Below are positions 53,040-64,000 of a stretch of 64,000 bases of DNA, in pieces. Numbering within the stretch: position 1 is the stretch's first letter; each line of letters opens with the position of its first letter. The stretch is from Plazaster borealis (Eukaryota > Echinodermata > Asteroidea > Forcipulatida > Labidiasteridae). The DNA lies in contig JAJGQC010000731.1 in NCBI GenBank assembly GCA_021014325.1, positions 62,001 through 126,000 of the forward strand, in the 5' to 3' direction. A program made the translations under genes and the position numbers. Below the pieces are notes generated by a model. It was not told the DNA's origin, searched no databases, and saw only the letters and a list, made by a program, of their open reading frames with translations.

Positions 53040-53770
53040 ACAAATAATAATTGAACAATTGATCAAGAGAGGGCGCTAAAATCAATCATTCGACAGAATA
53101 GCGGGTTAACGTACGACTAATTTGGGGTACCATTGGAACAATCCATTTAAAAACTTTAAATCTTTTAGTCTTGCACTTTACTGACTATAGAGGGTGCATA
53201 AGTCGCTATAGCAATTAAATTATTATAGAGGGCGCGTTATAGAATTTGTAGGGTTTTTCAAGACGCATTTTTTCTGGAAATTTAATGCTTACTAGGGGCG
53301 CTTTGTTAGTCTTTTTCCAAGGTGCTTTAGATGTACATGTCTTGCAATTAAAGGACTATAGAGGGCTCTTTTACATAATTGTTGTTCTTATTTCAAGGCG
53401 CTTCAGACACTATATCTTTTAATTACATGATTATAGAGGGGCTTTATATATTGTTAATCTTGATTCTAGAGGGAGCTATATCACTTGTTCTACTTCAGAT
53501 ATGTGTTATGCTATTTATTGCCTATAGAGGGCGGTATTTCACCTGAGAACAAAATTTACTTCACTCAGTCCCAGTGCCTGACAAAAGAGACGATACTATA
53601 GTATTGGGGTCGAGCAAACTATTTTGTACTACATGTATTGCAATAAAAGCATCAATAGAGGGCACCCATAATGAGTCATACTCAGAGCTGTGTATATATA
53701 CGGCTCTGGTCATACTTGAAGCCTGCCACAGTACAGTGTTGGCCGATTGTTTTTTTAGCGCCCTCTCTTG
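53040..53770. other. Cluster of GAGGGCGC-type motifs
   Basis: TATAGAGGGCGC and close variants (AGAGAGGGCGCTA, TATAGAGGGTGC, TAGGGGCGCTT, TATAGAGGGCGG, ATAGAGGGCAC, and AGCGCCCTCTCT reversed) recur about ten times at 30-120-base intervals. The core resembles the CTCF recognition core (AGGGGGCGC). They could be bound sites or remnants of a degenerate short repeat. Confidence 0.4.
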
Positions 53771-54440
53771 ATACCCAAACTTCGACTTATGTCAAGTTTA
53801 AGTGAATACCATTGAGTGCAACAATTAAGTGAAGCCATGGCATTTTCTGCAAACAATCTTATTCTGCCAACAAATTTATACAATTTTTCATAAATCGCAA
53901 GTTTCCACTTGAGACCTGGCCATAAATTTACGGTGTTATACTTCAAAATGTACTAAACCGTTAGTTCAATTTGAAATTGCCATGTTTCTTAAATTGATTG
54001 TTTGTTTCAATGGTGACCCTAAACCAAAATTGTACTCGGAGGCAAGAAATAAAACAAAGAATCCCAACAAAATATGTTTTATTGAGCAACTTCAAATAAA
54101 ATAAAATAAACAGACCACCAATCAGCATCGGGACATGTATGCAGTCCTAGTTCCAAAGCCTGCTAATTAACGGTATGCTTTTTTTTTGGAAGCGCAAATT
54201 CATGCCAAGCTACTACAGTTTTCATAACCATTCTTCCTAAAATTGTTGAAGTTTTAAGAATTTTCAAGAACTTTCACAGCAAATTTATGGCTTCCAAATC
54301 TGCATCATACTCCCTGTATATGTTTTAAAATTAGGTTATATTGACAAACAACAATTTGTGCAAAGGTGGAACCGAATTTTTCAATAGATGAACTTGTTTG
54401 CTTTTTAGGGAAATTGTAAAAAGGGCACGATTTGATAATG

Positions 54441-54792
54441 GTGTGTCGTATGGCCGAGCGGTTTAGAGCATCGAAATCAAGTTCTGGTGGTTAAGTCATC
54501 AGGGTGTGGGTTCGAATCCCGGTCATGACACTTGTGTCCTTGAGCAAGACACTTAACTATAATTGCTTCTCTTCACCCAGGGATATGAATGGGTACCTGC
54601 GAGGGTAGAGGTCGATATTGTGTTTAAAAAAGCCTTCGGAGCGCCACGGCCGCCCAGGTCTGTATACTCTCCAGGGAGCTGAGAAAGATTAAAGGAATGT
54701 TATTGGCCCAACGAACAGGCCACTAATGTAAAGCGCACTGATACGTTATTGTAAAATGCGCTATCTAAGAAATTTATTATTATCATTATTAT
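54441..54792 (+). mobile_element. Full-length tRNA-derived SINE
   Basis: The head 54441-54532 resembles a type II tRNA (Ser/Leu-like): ATGGCCGAGCGGTTTAGAGC as A box, long variable region, GGTTCGAATCC as B box, with pairing ends GTGTCGT and ATGACAC. The body carries TACCTGCGAGGGTAGAGG and the tail ATTGTAAAATGCGCTATCTA ends in (TTA/TCA)n. A truncated copy is at 17800-18005. Confidence 0.88.
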
Positions 54793-57165
54793 AGTGCACT
54801 AACGAAATGCATTCAATATATGTTTTATATGCACACACATAGATCTTTGTCATTTGTTTCACAATAAACACAAAATAGCCACAACTCATCCACCCACACT
54901 CTGGGGGAAAAAAAATCTAAACAATGTGGATGACTCCATGTAGACACCAACTTTGTCCGGCGCGCTGTGACCAGTCTTTGTTGGGACGAACAGGCGGGGA
55001 CGATAATTTTATAAATGCGCTGCAAGGCTTAGTTGCGAAGTGTCCCAATCATCCTACATTTAATAAAGATAGGACTTGATCCTGTAATAAATTTTGGAGC
55101 GTCATGCGTCGCAGCAGTAAATACATGGCAAAATAAAGTATGACATGTGATGCGTGGTCCACCAATCAAATGACAATTGATCTATGTGTGCGGTATATAC
55201 AAAAGCTTAACTGCCATGTTTATGTAATAGTTAATGGGTCAATTTAAAAAAATAGTTGGCATGATCTTAAAATTAAATTTACAAATATTTTATACTGTAT
55301 ATTTAAGCATATGGAGGTAGACGTATAAGTGCACCATTGCAAGCAGTCTAACTCAATCACTGAATTTTTGCCATCATCATCCTGTTAAGATTAGTCTATT
55401 ATAGCAGGGCCACTACGAGCACAAATCTCCGGGGCCTTCATTTTTTTCAGAGCCTCTAAGAGATTACAATCATAAGCGGAGGACAGGGTTAATCAAAGTC
55501 AATAATTATTGTCTTCTTTCAAATCAATCATCACTCAATAATACATAACAATTTGTTGCACCTTTTAAAAGGTGCAAATTAAGATACTCTACTCTCGTGC
55601 AGGTGTACCGTACATGAGGTATTGGAAAATGTTATTGTTTCTAGTGCTTTCATTCAAACTTGCTTTAAGGTGTTCATATATTTTTAACTTTTACATGTTC
55701 TGTTTAATTTGTAACTTGCCATGCTTGGCAAGATATAAGATAAGATTCCTAACCACGTTTCTTGAAGATATTTTTAATTTCAAAAGTTATTATTTGTACA
55801 ATTATACTAAGCAAGTATGATGTAAAAATATTTCAAATAAATTGTATTTTTAACAAGATACATGCAAAGGAGTTATGCTAAAAGGAAAGTTAGGTTTTCA
55901 TGCAAATCTGTAAGTAACCACTCATCTGAGTTACTGGTGCTTTCATGGAGTCCCCAAAATGGTTGTTTATAGTGATCTTTGATGTGTGTGAAATATTGTG
56001 TGCTGCAAAAACAGCCCATGGTAACTAAACACCATGCACCAGGATTAACATAGCCTACTTTTGCTTCAGCCTTGAATCTTTATATTTTGATGGGAGCACT
56101 GTCTTGGACGGGTAGATCTCATTGGATATAGAGCCTTTCTGAAAGGGAATTAAAGAAACAGAAATAATATTTAAAACAATTAAACGTGATCGTTTGAACT
56201 CAACACTTTAACAATACTAATGTTGCTGAAAGTAGTACATGTACAGGTAATTTATTTATTTATTTTAAGTTAAAGAGTTGTGATTATTGCAAGCAAGATA
56301 AACTTATCATTAGAATTAGTAGAATCAAGCATTTAAGGATATCTGTATTTTTTTCAACTTCATACAACTTAAGTGATTTTTTTTTTACGAGTGATTTTTT
56401 TGTTTTATGAGGCAAAAACCAACCTGTAAAATGTCATGATCATGTAGAAACCTTTCAGTGTTTTGGGGGGTAATTGACACCCCACATGGAAAGTTATTCA
56501 ACGGGAAAAACAAATTGTGCTTTTCGGTTAGTAAACACAATTAGAAAACTCGGCTTGAGACTTCCTCTCATCCGGGTAAGGATGTGTTCCTGTGGGTCTC
56601 CAGAGCTAATGTTGTGTGTGAAACATTTAATGTACATTGCCGCAGAAGGTGCCCAATATATGATAACAAAAATCAACACCAATATTACATACTTTCGTAT
56701 CAGCCGTGAACACTGTGTGATACAACAAGACTTGGCTGGTGAAAGGTGCTTGGAGCTCACAGACATCTACTTCGGGTAGATCTCAATGGGGAAGGGCACG
56801 CCTTTCTAAATGCAAACAATTGTTAAAGATATTTTTAATTTAACAGGTGATGTATAACTTGTTAAGAAAGTACACGTTGTCAAAAATCATATTAATCTCA
56901 CAAAGAAGAGTTCTAATTGGATAAAATCTTTTAAAAAAAACCCTCATTGTCTGCATTAGAAATTGTGTTTAGAAACTACTTTCGTTTCTTTTCGAAACAG
57001 AAAATATCTAACGAGCTTTATTAGATAATTACTAGCAATTCATATAGTTAATAGTTAATTGATACTTCTGTGTAATTACTATAATAATCTGGAAATGTTT
57101 TCATTAATTCAAGAATCTTAAATTTGGGATTTAAACCTCTACAAGTCTTTGTGTGTCAAACTATA

Positions 57166-57518
57166 TTAAAGGCATCGTACACGTTTGGTAATGACTCTGA
57201 TAATTAATGGCAATAAAAACTTACTCGGTAAGAAGTACAGCAGCTGTGGATAGTGTAATGCATTTTAAGAAACTTTTCACTTCGAAGTGCGGCGGTTATG
57301 GAAAAACATATCACTTTTTATCCCCAAAACATTTGAATCAGAGTGTGTATTCCAATGCAGACTATTCTTTCTGCGTGGACATAACCGCTCCAGATTTTCG
57401 ACAATATCTCAAAACGCTACCACACCTTTTGAAATGAAATTTTTACGGTATATATCTACAACTATAGGTTTGAAACAAACAATGGGCTCCAATTACCAAA
57501 CGTGTACAATGCCTTTAA
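57166..57518. mobile_element. TTAA-flanked MITE (subfamily B), in duplication copy 1
   Basis: TTAAAGGCATCGTACACG to CGTGTACAATGCCTTTAA. The interior is different from subfamily A (ACTTTTCACTTCGAAGTGCG and CTGCGTGGACATAACCG). Confidence 0.82.
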
Positions 57519-58499
57519 AGGAAAGTTGTGCTAAATTTGTTAAACAAATCAGAGAATGCAAAATGATCAATTGCATAAAACTATCCTGTTTACCTTTTAC
57601 TGAAGAGAAGCTCCATTATCATAGGCTGATCTTGAACATCTATTTGTTGGTAGGTAGAGATCTGTTTGGAGAAGCCTTTTTACTGCATACAAACAAGATG
57701 CACATTATTTGCAAATAAATGTTTGGAAATACTAGCCATAATTGAGACACTATGTTTTGGAAGTATTTTACCCCATGTACAATTCCAACATGATCGGGTG
57801 AATATGCTGGATGGGATACTTGAGAAACTGAGACATGTTAGGTTTACCATGTTACAATGCGGTCTTTGCTTTAAATAAAAGGCCGCCACCCCACCCCACC
57901 ATTACTATTACTGTCGCAGTACAGGAACATCTTATGTTTGCATTTTAATCTTAAATTTGTGATATAAATTATGTTTTAAATTTAATCTGTGTGAGTCAAA
58001 CTATTGAAGGAGAGTCATGACAAATTTATTGTTAGTCCAATAGACCTTATCGCAAATACTGCCTGGTTGATTTCACATGATGGTCGGAGAGGCACTGTGG
58101 GGGAAAACGGGGGCGGATACAGGGGGGTGGGCGTACGACAGCCTGTTTAAAAATTAGCCACAAGTGTGTGTGGTGTAGTTTTCCCCCAGAGGCGGGATAG
58201 ATTACTTTTTCATCCTATGCCACTCACATTTTTTCTTTCTGCCAAAATAAATATTTCATGTATGTCACTTAATTGTTTAGATTTACAATAATAACATAAA
58301 ATTTGAAACCTGATTTGCCAATTTGTCCGGGATAATACGACAGTAAGCTTGAATTTGAGAAACGATCTTACCCATTATGTTTTTAATGAATATGCATGAA
58401 TCAAGATAATGCAGCGACCAGATCAAAACGTGAGATTTGTTGTACTACAATTTTCTTTGAGTAAAATTAGAAGGTTGATATGGATCAAAAGTGCTTAAA

Positions 58500-59000
58500 A
58501 AGTGTGTCTATTTCTCTGTTTTAGGCACACAGAGGATTTATTTTTCACCCCTCAAAAGGCCAAATGCTCAGCTTCTTGGGGCTTCGCCCCCTGGACCCCC
58601 ATCGGGGCTTCACCCCTGGACCCAACCATCGAAGTTACAAGAAAGTTTCCCAGTAAATTAAGAAGAGTGAAATGGATCAGAAGTGCTTAAAAAGTGTGTC
58701 AATTTCTCTGTTTTAGGCACACAGAGGCTTCGTTTTTCACCCCTCAAAAGGCCAAAAGGTTAGAGCTTCTGGGGGCTTCGCCCCCTGGACCCCCATCGGG
58801 GCTTCACCCCTAGACCCCACCATCTGTGCTTCAGGAAAATTTCCCAGTAAATGTGGAAGAGCGAAATGGATCAGAAGTGCTTAAAAAGTTTGCTATTAAC
58901 TTCTCTGTTTAGGCACACATTGGCTTCATTTTTCACCTCTCAAAAGGCCTAAAGCTCAGAGCTTCCGGGGCTTCGCCCCCTGGACCCCATCATCGATGTT
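58500..59000. repeat. Minisatellite with GGGGCTTCGCCCC hairpins, three units of about 185 bp
   Basis: Each unit runs from GTGCTTAAAAAGTGTGTC through AGGCACACAGAGG and CTTCGCCCCCTGGACCCCC to the next GTGCTTAAAAAG. Hairpins GGGGC-TTC-GCCCC and GGGGC-TTCA-CCCC recur. The paired array in copy 2 is at 61190-61740. Confidence 0.8.
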
Positions 59001-59124
59001 AAAGAAAAATTTACTGGAAATTTAAAAGATTGATACAGATCTGAATTAAAGTTTGTCTATTTCTCTGTTTTTGGTTAATTAAATTGAGAATTGCACTATC
59101 ATATCGTTTGTCTCACCATGGAGA

Positions 59125-61826
59125 AACCTTTCAGTGTTTTAGAGGGTAATTGACACCCCACATGGAAAGTTATTCAACGGGAAAAACAAATTGTCCTTTT
59201 CGGTTATTAAACACAATTAGGAAACTCGGCTTGAGACTTCCTCTCATCTGGGTAAGAATGTGTTCCTGTGGGTCTCCAGAGCTAATGTTTGTGGCATGTA
59301 GTGTGTGAAACATTTAATGTACATTGCCGCAGAAGGTGCCCAATATATGATAACAAAAATCAACACCAATATTACATACTTTCGTATCAGCCGTGAACAC
59401 TGTGTGATACAACAAGACTTGGCTGGTGAAAGGTGCTTGGAGCTCACAGACATCTACTTCGGGTAGATCTCAATGGGGAAGGGCACGCCTTTCTAAATGC
59501 AAACAATTGTTAAAGATATTTTTAATTAACAGGTGATGTATAACTTGATAAGAAAGTACACATTGTCAAAAATCATATTAATCTCACAAAGAAGAGTTCT
59601 AATTGGATAAAATCTTGTAAAAATAAACTCATTATCTGCATTAGAAATTGTGTTTAGAAACTACTTTCGTTTCTTTTTGAAACAGAAATTATCTAACGAG
59701 CTTTATTAGATAATTACTAGCAATTCATATAGTTAATAGTTATATGATACTTCTGTGTAATTACTATAATAATCTGGAAATGTTTTCATTAATTCAAGAA
59801 TCTTAAATTTGGGATTTAAACCTCTACAAGTCTTTGTGTGTCAAACTATATTAAAGGCATCGTACACGTTTGGTAATGACTCTGATAATTAATGGCAATA
59901 AAAACTTACTTGGTAAGAAGTACAGCAGCTGTGGATAGTGTAATGCATTTTAAGAAACTTTTCACTTCGAAGTGCGGCGGTTATGGAAAAACATATCACT
60001 TTTTATCCGCAAAACATTTCAATTAGAGTGTGTATCCCAATGCAGACTATTCTTTCTGCGTGGACATAACCGCTCCAGATTTTCGACAATATCTCAAAAC
60101 GCTACCACACCTTTTGAAATGAAATTTTCACAGGTTAGTTTTACGGTATATTTTCTACAACTATATATAGGTTTGAAACAAACAATAGGCTCCAATTACC
60201 AAACGTGTACAATGCCTTTAAAGGAAAGTTGTGCTAAATTTGTTTTTGAAAATCAGAGAATGCAAAATGATCAATTGCATAAAACTATCCCGTTTACCTT
60301 TTACTGAAGAGAAGCTCCATTATCATAGGCTGGTCTTGAACATCTTTTTGTTGGTAGGTAGAGATCTGTTTGGAGAAGCCTTACTGCATACAAACAAGAT
60401 GCACATTAGTTGCAAATAAATGTTTGGAAATACTAGCCATAATTAAAACACTATGTTTTGGAAGTATTTTACCTCACAATTCCAACATGATCGGATGAAT
60501 ATGCTGGATGGGATACTTGAGTAACTGAGACATGTTAGGTTTACCATGTTACAATGCGGTCTTTGCTTTAATTAAAAGGCCCCCACCCCACCCCACCATT
60601 ACTGTTACTGTCGCAGTATACAGGAACATCTTATGTTTGCATTTTAATCTTAAATTTGTGATATAAATTATGTTTTAAATTTAATCTGTGTGAGTCAAAC
60701 TATTGAAGGAGAGTTATGACAAATTTATTGTTAGTCCAATAGACCTTATCGCAAATACTGCCTGGTTGATTTCACATGATGGTCGGAGAGGCACTGTGGG
60801 GAGGAAACGGGGGCGGATACAGGGGGGTGGGCGTACGACAGCCTGTTTAAAAATTAGCCACAAGTGTGTGTGGTGTAGTTTTCACCCAGAGGCGGGATAG
60901 ATTACTTTTTCATCCTATGCCACTCACATTTTTTCTTTCTGCCAAAATAAAAAATTCATGTATGTCACTTAATTGTTTAGATTTACAATAATAACATAGC
61001 ATTTGAAACCAGTGATTTGCCAATTTGTCCGGAATAATACGACAGTAAGCTTGAATTTGAGAAACGATCTTACCCACATGTTTGTTAATGAATATACATG
61101 AATCCAGATAACGCAGTGACCAGATCAAAACGTGAGATTTGTGGTATTACAATTTTCTTTGAGTAATATTAGAAGATTGATATGGATCAAAAGTGCTTAA
61201 AAAGTGTGTCTATTTCTCTGTTTTAGGCACACAGAGGATTTATTTTTCACCACTCAAAGCTCAGCCCTGGCTTCGCCCCTGGACCCCCATCGGGGCTTCA
61301 CCCCTGGACCCCACCATCGATGTTACAAGAAAGTTTCCCAGTGAATTTAGAAGAGTGAAATGGATCAGAAGTGCTTAAAAAGTGTGTCTATTTCTCTGTT
61401 TAAGGCACACAGAGGCTTCATTTAACCCCTGAAAAGGTCAAAAGGTTAGAGCTTCCGGGGGGCTTTTCCCATGGACCCCATCGGGGCTTCACCCCTAGAC
61501 CCCACCATCTGTACTAAAATTTCCCAGTAAATTTAGAAGAGCAAAATGGATCAGAAGTGCTTAAAATGTGTGTCTATTTCTCTGTTTAGGCACACAGAGG
61601 CTTCATTTTTCACCCCTCAAAAGGCCTAAGCTCAGAGCTTCCGGTGGCTTCGCCCCCTGGACCCCCATCGGGGCTTCACCCCTGGACCCCATCATCGATG
61701 TTGCAGAAAAATTTAATGGAAATTTAGAAGATTGATATGGATCTGAATTAAAGTTTGTGTATTTCTCTATTTTTGGTTAATTATATTGAAAATTGCACTA
61801 TCATATCGTTTGTCTCACCATGGAGG
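59125..61826. repeat. Tandem segmental duplication, copy 2 (about 2.70 kb)
   Basis: Colinear with 56449-59122, with few substitutions and some small indels (for example an extra GTTTGTGGCAT near 59288). It includes a MITE at 59851-60221 and a minisatellite at 61190-61740. Confidence 0.88.
59851..60221. mobile_element. TTAA-flanked MITE (subfamily B), in duplication copy 2
   Basis: Same insertion site as 57166-57518 relative to the duplicated unit, so it was inserted before the duplication. It retains CACAGGTTAGTTTTACGGTA, which copy 1 has lost in part. Confidence 0.82.
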
Positions 61827-62357
61827 AAGGATTCTCCTCACCAACACTTTTTTGTCCCTGAATAATATTAATTGCAGCCTGCGTTTTGATTTTATAACTC
61901 AGGATGGCTGATTCAATGACTCCCAACTCGAAAATGTTGTTTAAGTAATGATCTTCCTAAAACAAAATTGGTTAAAGTGGTCAGATATTGCATGAGATCG
62001 CACCATAGAGCATCTAGAATCCTAACTGTTTCGGAGCATTTAAGCGGGCCCCGAAACCAATGTCGTTAGGGCTTCGCGTTACACGCTCTCAGACGCCACA
62101 AATTGCATTCATCATTTGCTGCTTGTTACATTTTCACGCCCCCCCGTTTGGAAAATCCTGGATGCGCCCCTGGGAAAAAATGCAGGTGTTCTGGCCTTTT
62201 TCCTAATTCCCACTGTGCCTTTCAACCATTTTGTGAAAAATCAACCAGGCAGTATTTGCAATAAGGTCTTTGAGTATAAATCCAGGCAACCCCAGTCTCA
62301 GACCTATAAGACCTAGCTTTAATTGGTTTCTAAACACTTTTTGCCTAAATGTTAGTG

Positions 62358-62677
62358 TTAAAGGTATCGTACACGTTTCGTAATGACTCAAAACAAATAT
62401 TAGCACAAAAACTTACTTGGAATTGGAACCAAGCAACGGAGAGCTGTTGATAGTATAAAACATTGTAGGAAACGACCCCCCCCCCCCTGAAGTAACGTAG
62501 TTTTTGAGAAAGAGGTAATTTCTCACTAGCACACAAATTTGTACACTGCAAGGGTGTATTTCGATGACCACATGATCCCAAATTTTTACAGGCGTGTTAT
62601 TTTATGCATATGTTGGGATACACCAAGTGAGAACTCTGGTCTTTGACAATATTTTCAAACGTGTTCAGTGCCTTTAA
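62358..62677. mobile_element. TTAA-flanked MITE (subfamily A), internally deleted
   Basis: TTAAAGGTATCGTACACG to AAACGTGTTCAGTGCCTTTAA-type end, with the central hairpin region missing. Confidence 0.8.
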
Positions 62678-62689
62678 TGAAAAGTGGCT

Positions 62690-63765
62690 CCTCGCAAAGC
62701 ACCGTGTAATCCGTGATTAATTTCCCATTTTAAAACCACAGGTTGTCGAACAGATGTCTTTTTAATTATTCAAAAGAAGTAGATGAAACAATTTAGAAAC
62801 AAAACATAGGCTTACATGCAATGCTTTCTTGTTATAGGCCTGCCCAACTTGTCACTAATTCTGAGAAATTGAGACATCGGTCGTGTTACTAAGTCTTACC
62901 CTGCAAAATACCAAACGCTCACTGAACCCTATTTCATGCCAGCCAACGTCACTAGTGGTTTTAAACTTGGCGCCTTGTGCCGAAAACCCCTAAATTTCTT
63001 AAAATTTTGGGAATGAAAACCTTTGTCAATTATTTAATTCTTTACAAGAAAATTCTCAACTCACCATTGCACTGTTTTGTAGTCGTTTACCCTCAACTGC
63101 AGCAAAAAAAAAAGAATTTGTTGGAGGAAAAGTCTGTAGATTGTTGAAGTGTTAACATTTCTTCGGCGCGTCCCGGGGCTCCCGCTTGTCTCTAGTCAGC
63201 TGATCAGGCAACCCTAGCTTTCTTATAAATTTGCATAACACAGCCCAGATCCAATCTGCATGCATACTGACCATTATTGGTAATACCATGAAGCAATATG
63301 CTCCATGGTAATACAATTGACTTGAGCTCAAGGGTGAGACTATTCGTTTTGAAGGGGATGCTTAAAGATATTTACAGGCAAAATGATCGGAGGTGTACCT
63401 GTTTAAAAGGTTGTCTACCCTACCCGATGTGATGGAGATGGACGAAGGTTGCTTCTGAAGAGAATGGAAGACACGAAATAGTTTAGGCCCTATAGGGCAG
63501 GTCAAATATTTTTGTCTGAAGGTATGGCCCTATATTGAGAACTTAGAAGTCAGTAAACAACTGCTCCACATCCGATAATTAACACTATGTGCGCATGTAG
63601 GCAACACTTCCTTTGATTAGGCCTGAGGGGGTAATGTCAATGAGAAATTAAAAGTTGATCAATAATTGTTTTCATAAAAGTTATTGCAAAACCACCCAAA
63701 AACGTTCGGATGCCCGGCCATACGGGTAGAAAAGTCAACCAATTTATAATTCTAAAGTTTATTTT
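62690..63765. other. Non-coding stretch, nothing recognised
   Basis: Low-complexity and unique AT-rich sequence. No open frame, hairpin cluster or repeat that I can assign. Confidence 0.5.
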
Positions 63766-63769
63766 TTCA

Positions 63770-63905
63770 TTTTTGAAGGAAATGTTTAAAGTAGGAACGT
63801 TAGCATGTATTTCCCGTGTGAACTAAATGTATAAACGTAATAGATTTACACTTTACTTCTTTGAAATTTCAAAAGCTATCAACAATCTTTTCATCGACTC
63901 AATGA
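63770..63905 (-). repeat. Inverted fragment of the hairpin-ended element family
   Basis: GGAACGTTAGCATGTATTTC through CTATCAACAATCTTTTCATC is the reverse complement, with changes, of 33580-33690 near the left end of the element at 33497-35531. Confidence 0.75.
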
Positions 63906-64000
63906 AATAGGCGTGCATGGGGATTCGCGTTCCGGGGGGCGGGTTCATATGACCATTTTTTTCTTACTAAGTGTGGGGTTTTTTGTTGTTTTTTTGAGAA

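Larger units (their letters stand above)
56449..59122. repeat. Tandem segmental duplication, copy 1 (about 2.67 kb)
   Basis: It starts AACCTTTCAGTGTTTTGGGG and ends TATCGTTTGTCTCACCATGG. Copy 2 (59125-61826) follows directly with the same start and end. Both contain a TTAA-family MITE (57166-57518 here) and a GGGGCTTCGCCCC minisatellite (58500-59000). Short open frames occur in both copies but lack any known motif and diverge by frameshift. Confidence 0.88.

Noticed and set aside
54441..54532. Apparent tRNA-Ser/Leu gene
   Set aside because: It is continuous with a SINE body and tail that recur at 17800-18005, so it is the head of a retroposon rather than a working tRNA gene.
56474..56779. 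A 101-codon frame repeated at 59150-59460
   Set aside because: It is interrupted differently in the second copy, has no recognisable motif, and both strands are equally open; it is duplicated non-coding sequence.

Overview
The window looks like a piece of an echinoderm genome, most likely a sea star. Spliced exons of ordinary animal genes (RPTOR, MRM2) sit in AT-rich, repeat-filled DNA. Most of that DNA is short inverted-repeat elements, tRNA-derived SINEs and fragments of a non-LTR retrotransposon. The taxon is inferred from the repeat style and gene structures, not from a search.

Layout. (1) 218-24300, + strand: the 3' half of RPTOR, which encodes the WD40 propeller of Raptor, in six recognisable exons. 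(2) 369-15732: a nearly complete 15.4-kb Polinton/Maverick (adintovirus-like) element lying inside an RPTOR intron and starting only 41 bases after a splice donor. It has terminal inverted repeats of about 273 bp and a 5-bp GATGG duplication. It carries a DDE integrase, protein-primed family-B DNA polymerase, double-jelly-roll major capsid protein, packaging ATPase, two tandem copies of a minor structural protein, a set of small membrane or coiled-coil proteins and two zinc-binding proteins at the right end. The capsid gene is intact, but the polymerase and several structural genes carry many frameshifts. (3) 19559-21407: a broken gene for a P2X7-type C-terminal domain, nested in a later RPTOR intron. 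(4) 26726-27192, - strand: the terminal exon of the mitochondrial rRNA methyltransferase MRM2. (5) 27.3-64 kb: no confident host gene, only nested repeats. These include a probable solo LTR inside a TTAA-flanked MITE, a hairpin-ended element, a jockey-like retrotransposon split by a 5-kb higher-order satellite array, a full-length SINE and a 2.7-kb tandem duplication.

The most unusual feature is a family of about thirty 18-26 bp palindromes, nearly identical in design, scattered only through the Polinton. They have arms such as AAACTTTCGT, AATCTTTTGC or AAACTTATAC. They lie between convergent and divergent genes, supply the stop codon of at least four genes, and also sit in frame inside proteins (ATPase N-terminus, polymerase between motifs A and B, several small proteins). 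They encode short stereotyped peptides there. By eye I find none in the other 48 kb. They resemble, in principle, the Rickettsia palindromic elements, but inside a eukaryotic virus-like transposon.

Within the Polinton, genes are arranged as blocks of facing or back-to-back pairs. B2/C, D/capsid and polymerase/Cys-rich start back to back. C/D, integrase/polymerase and Cys-rich/zinc-finger end face to face, with palindromes in each face-to-face gap.
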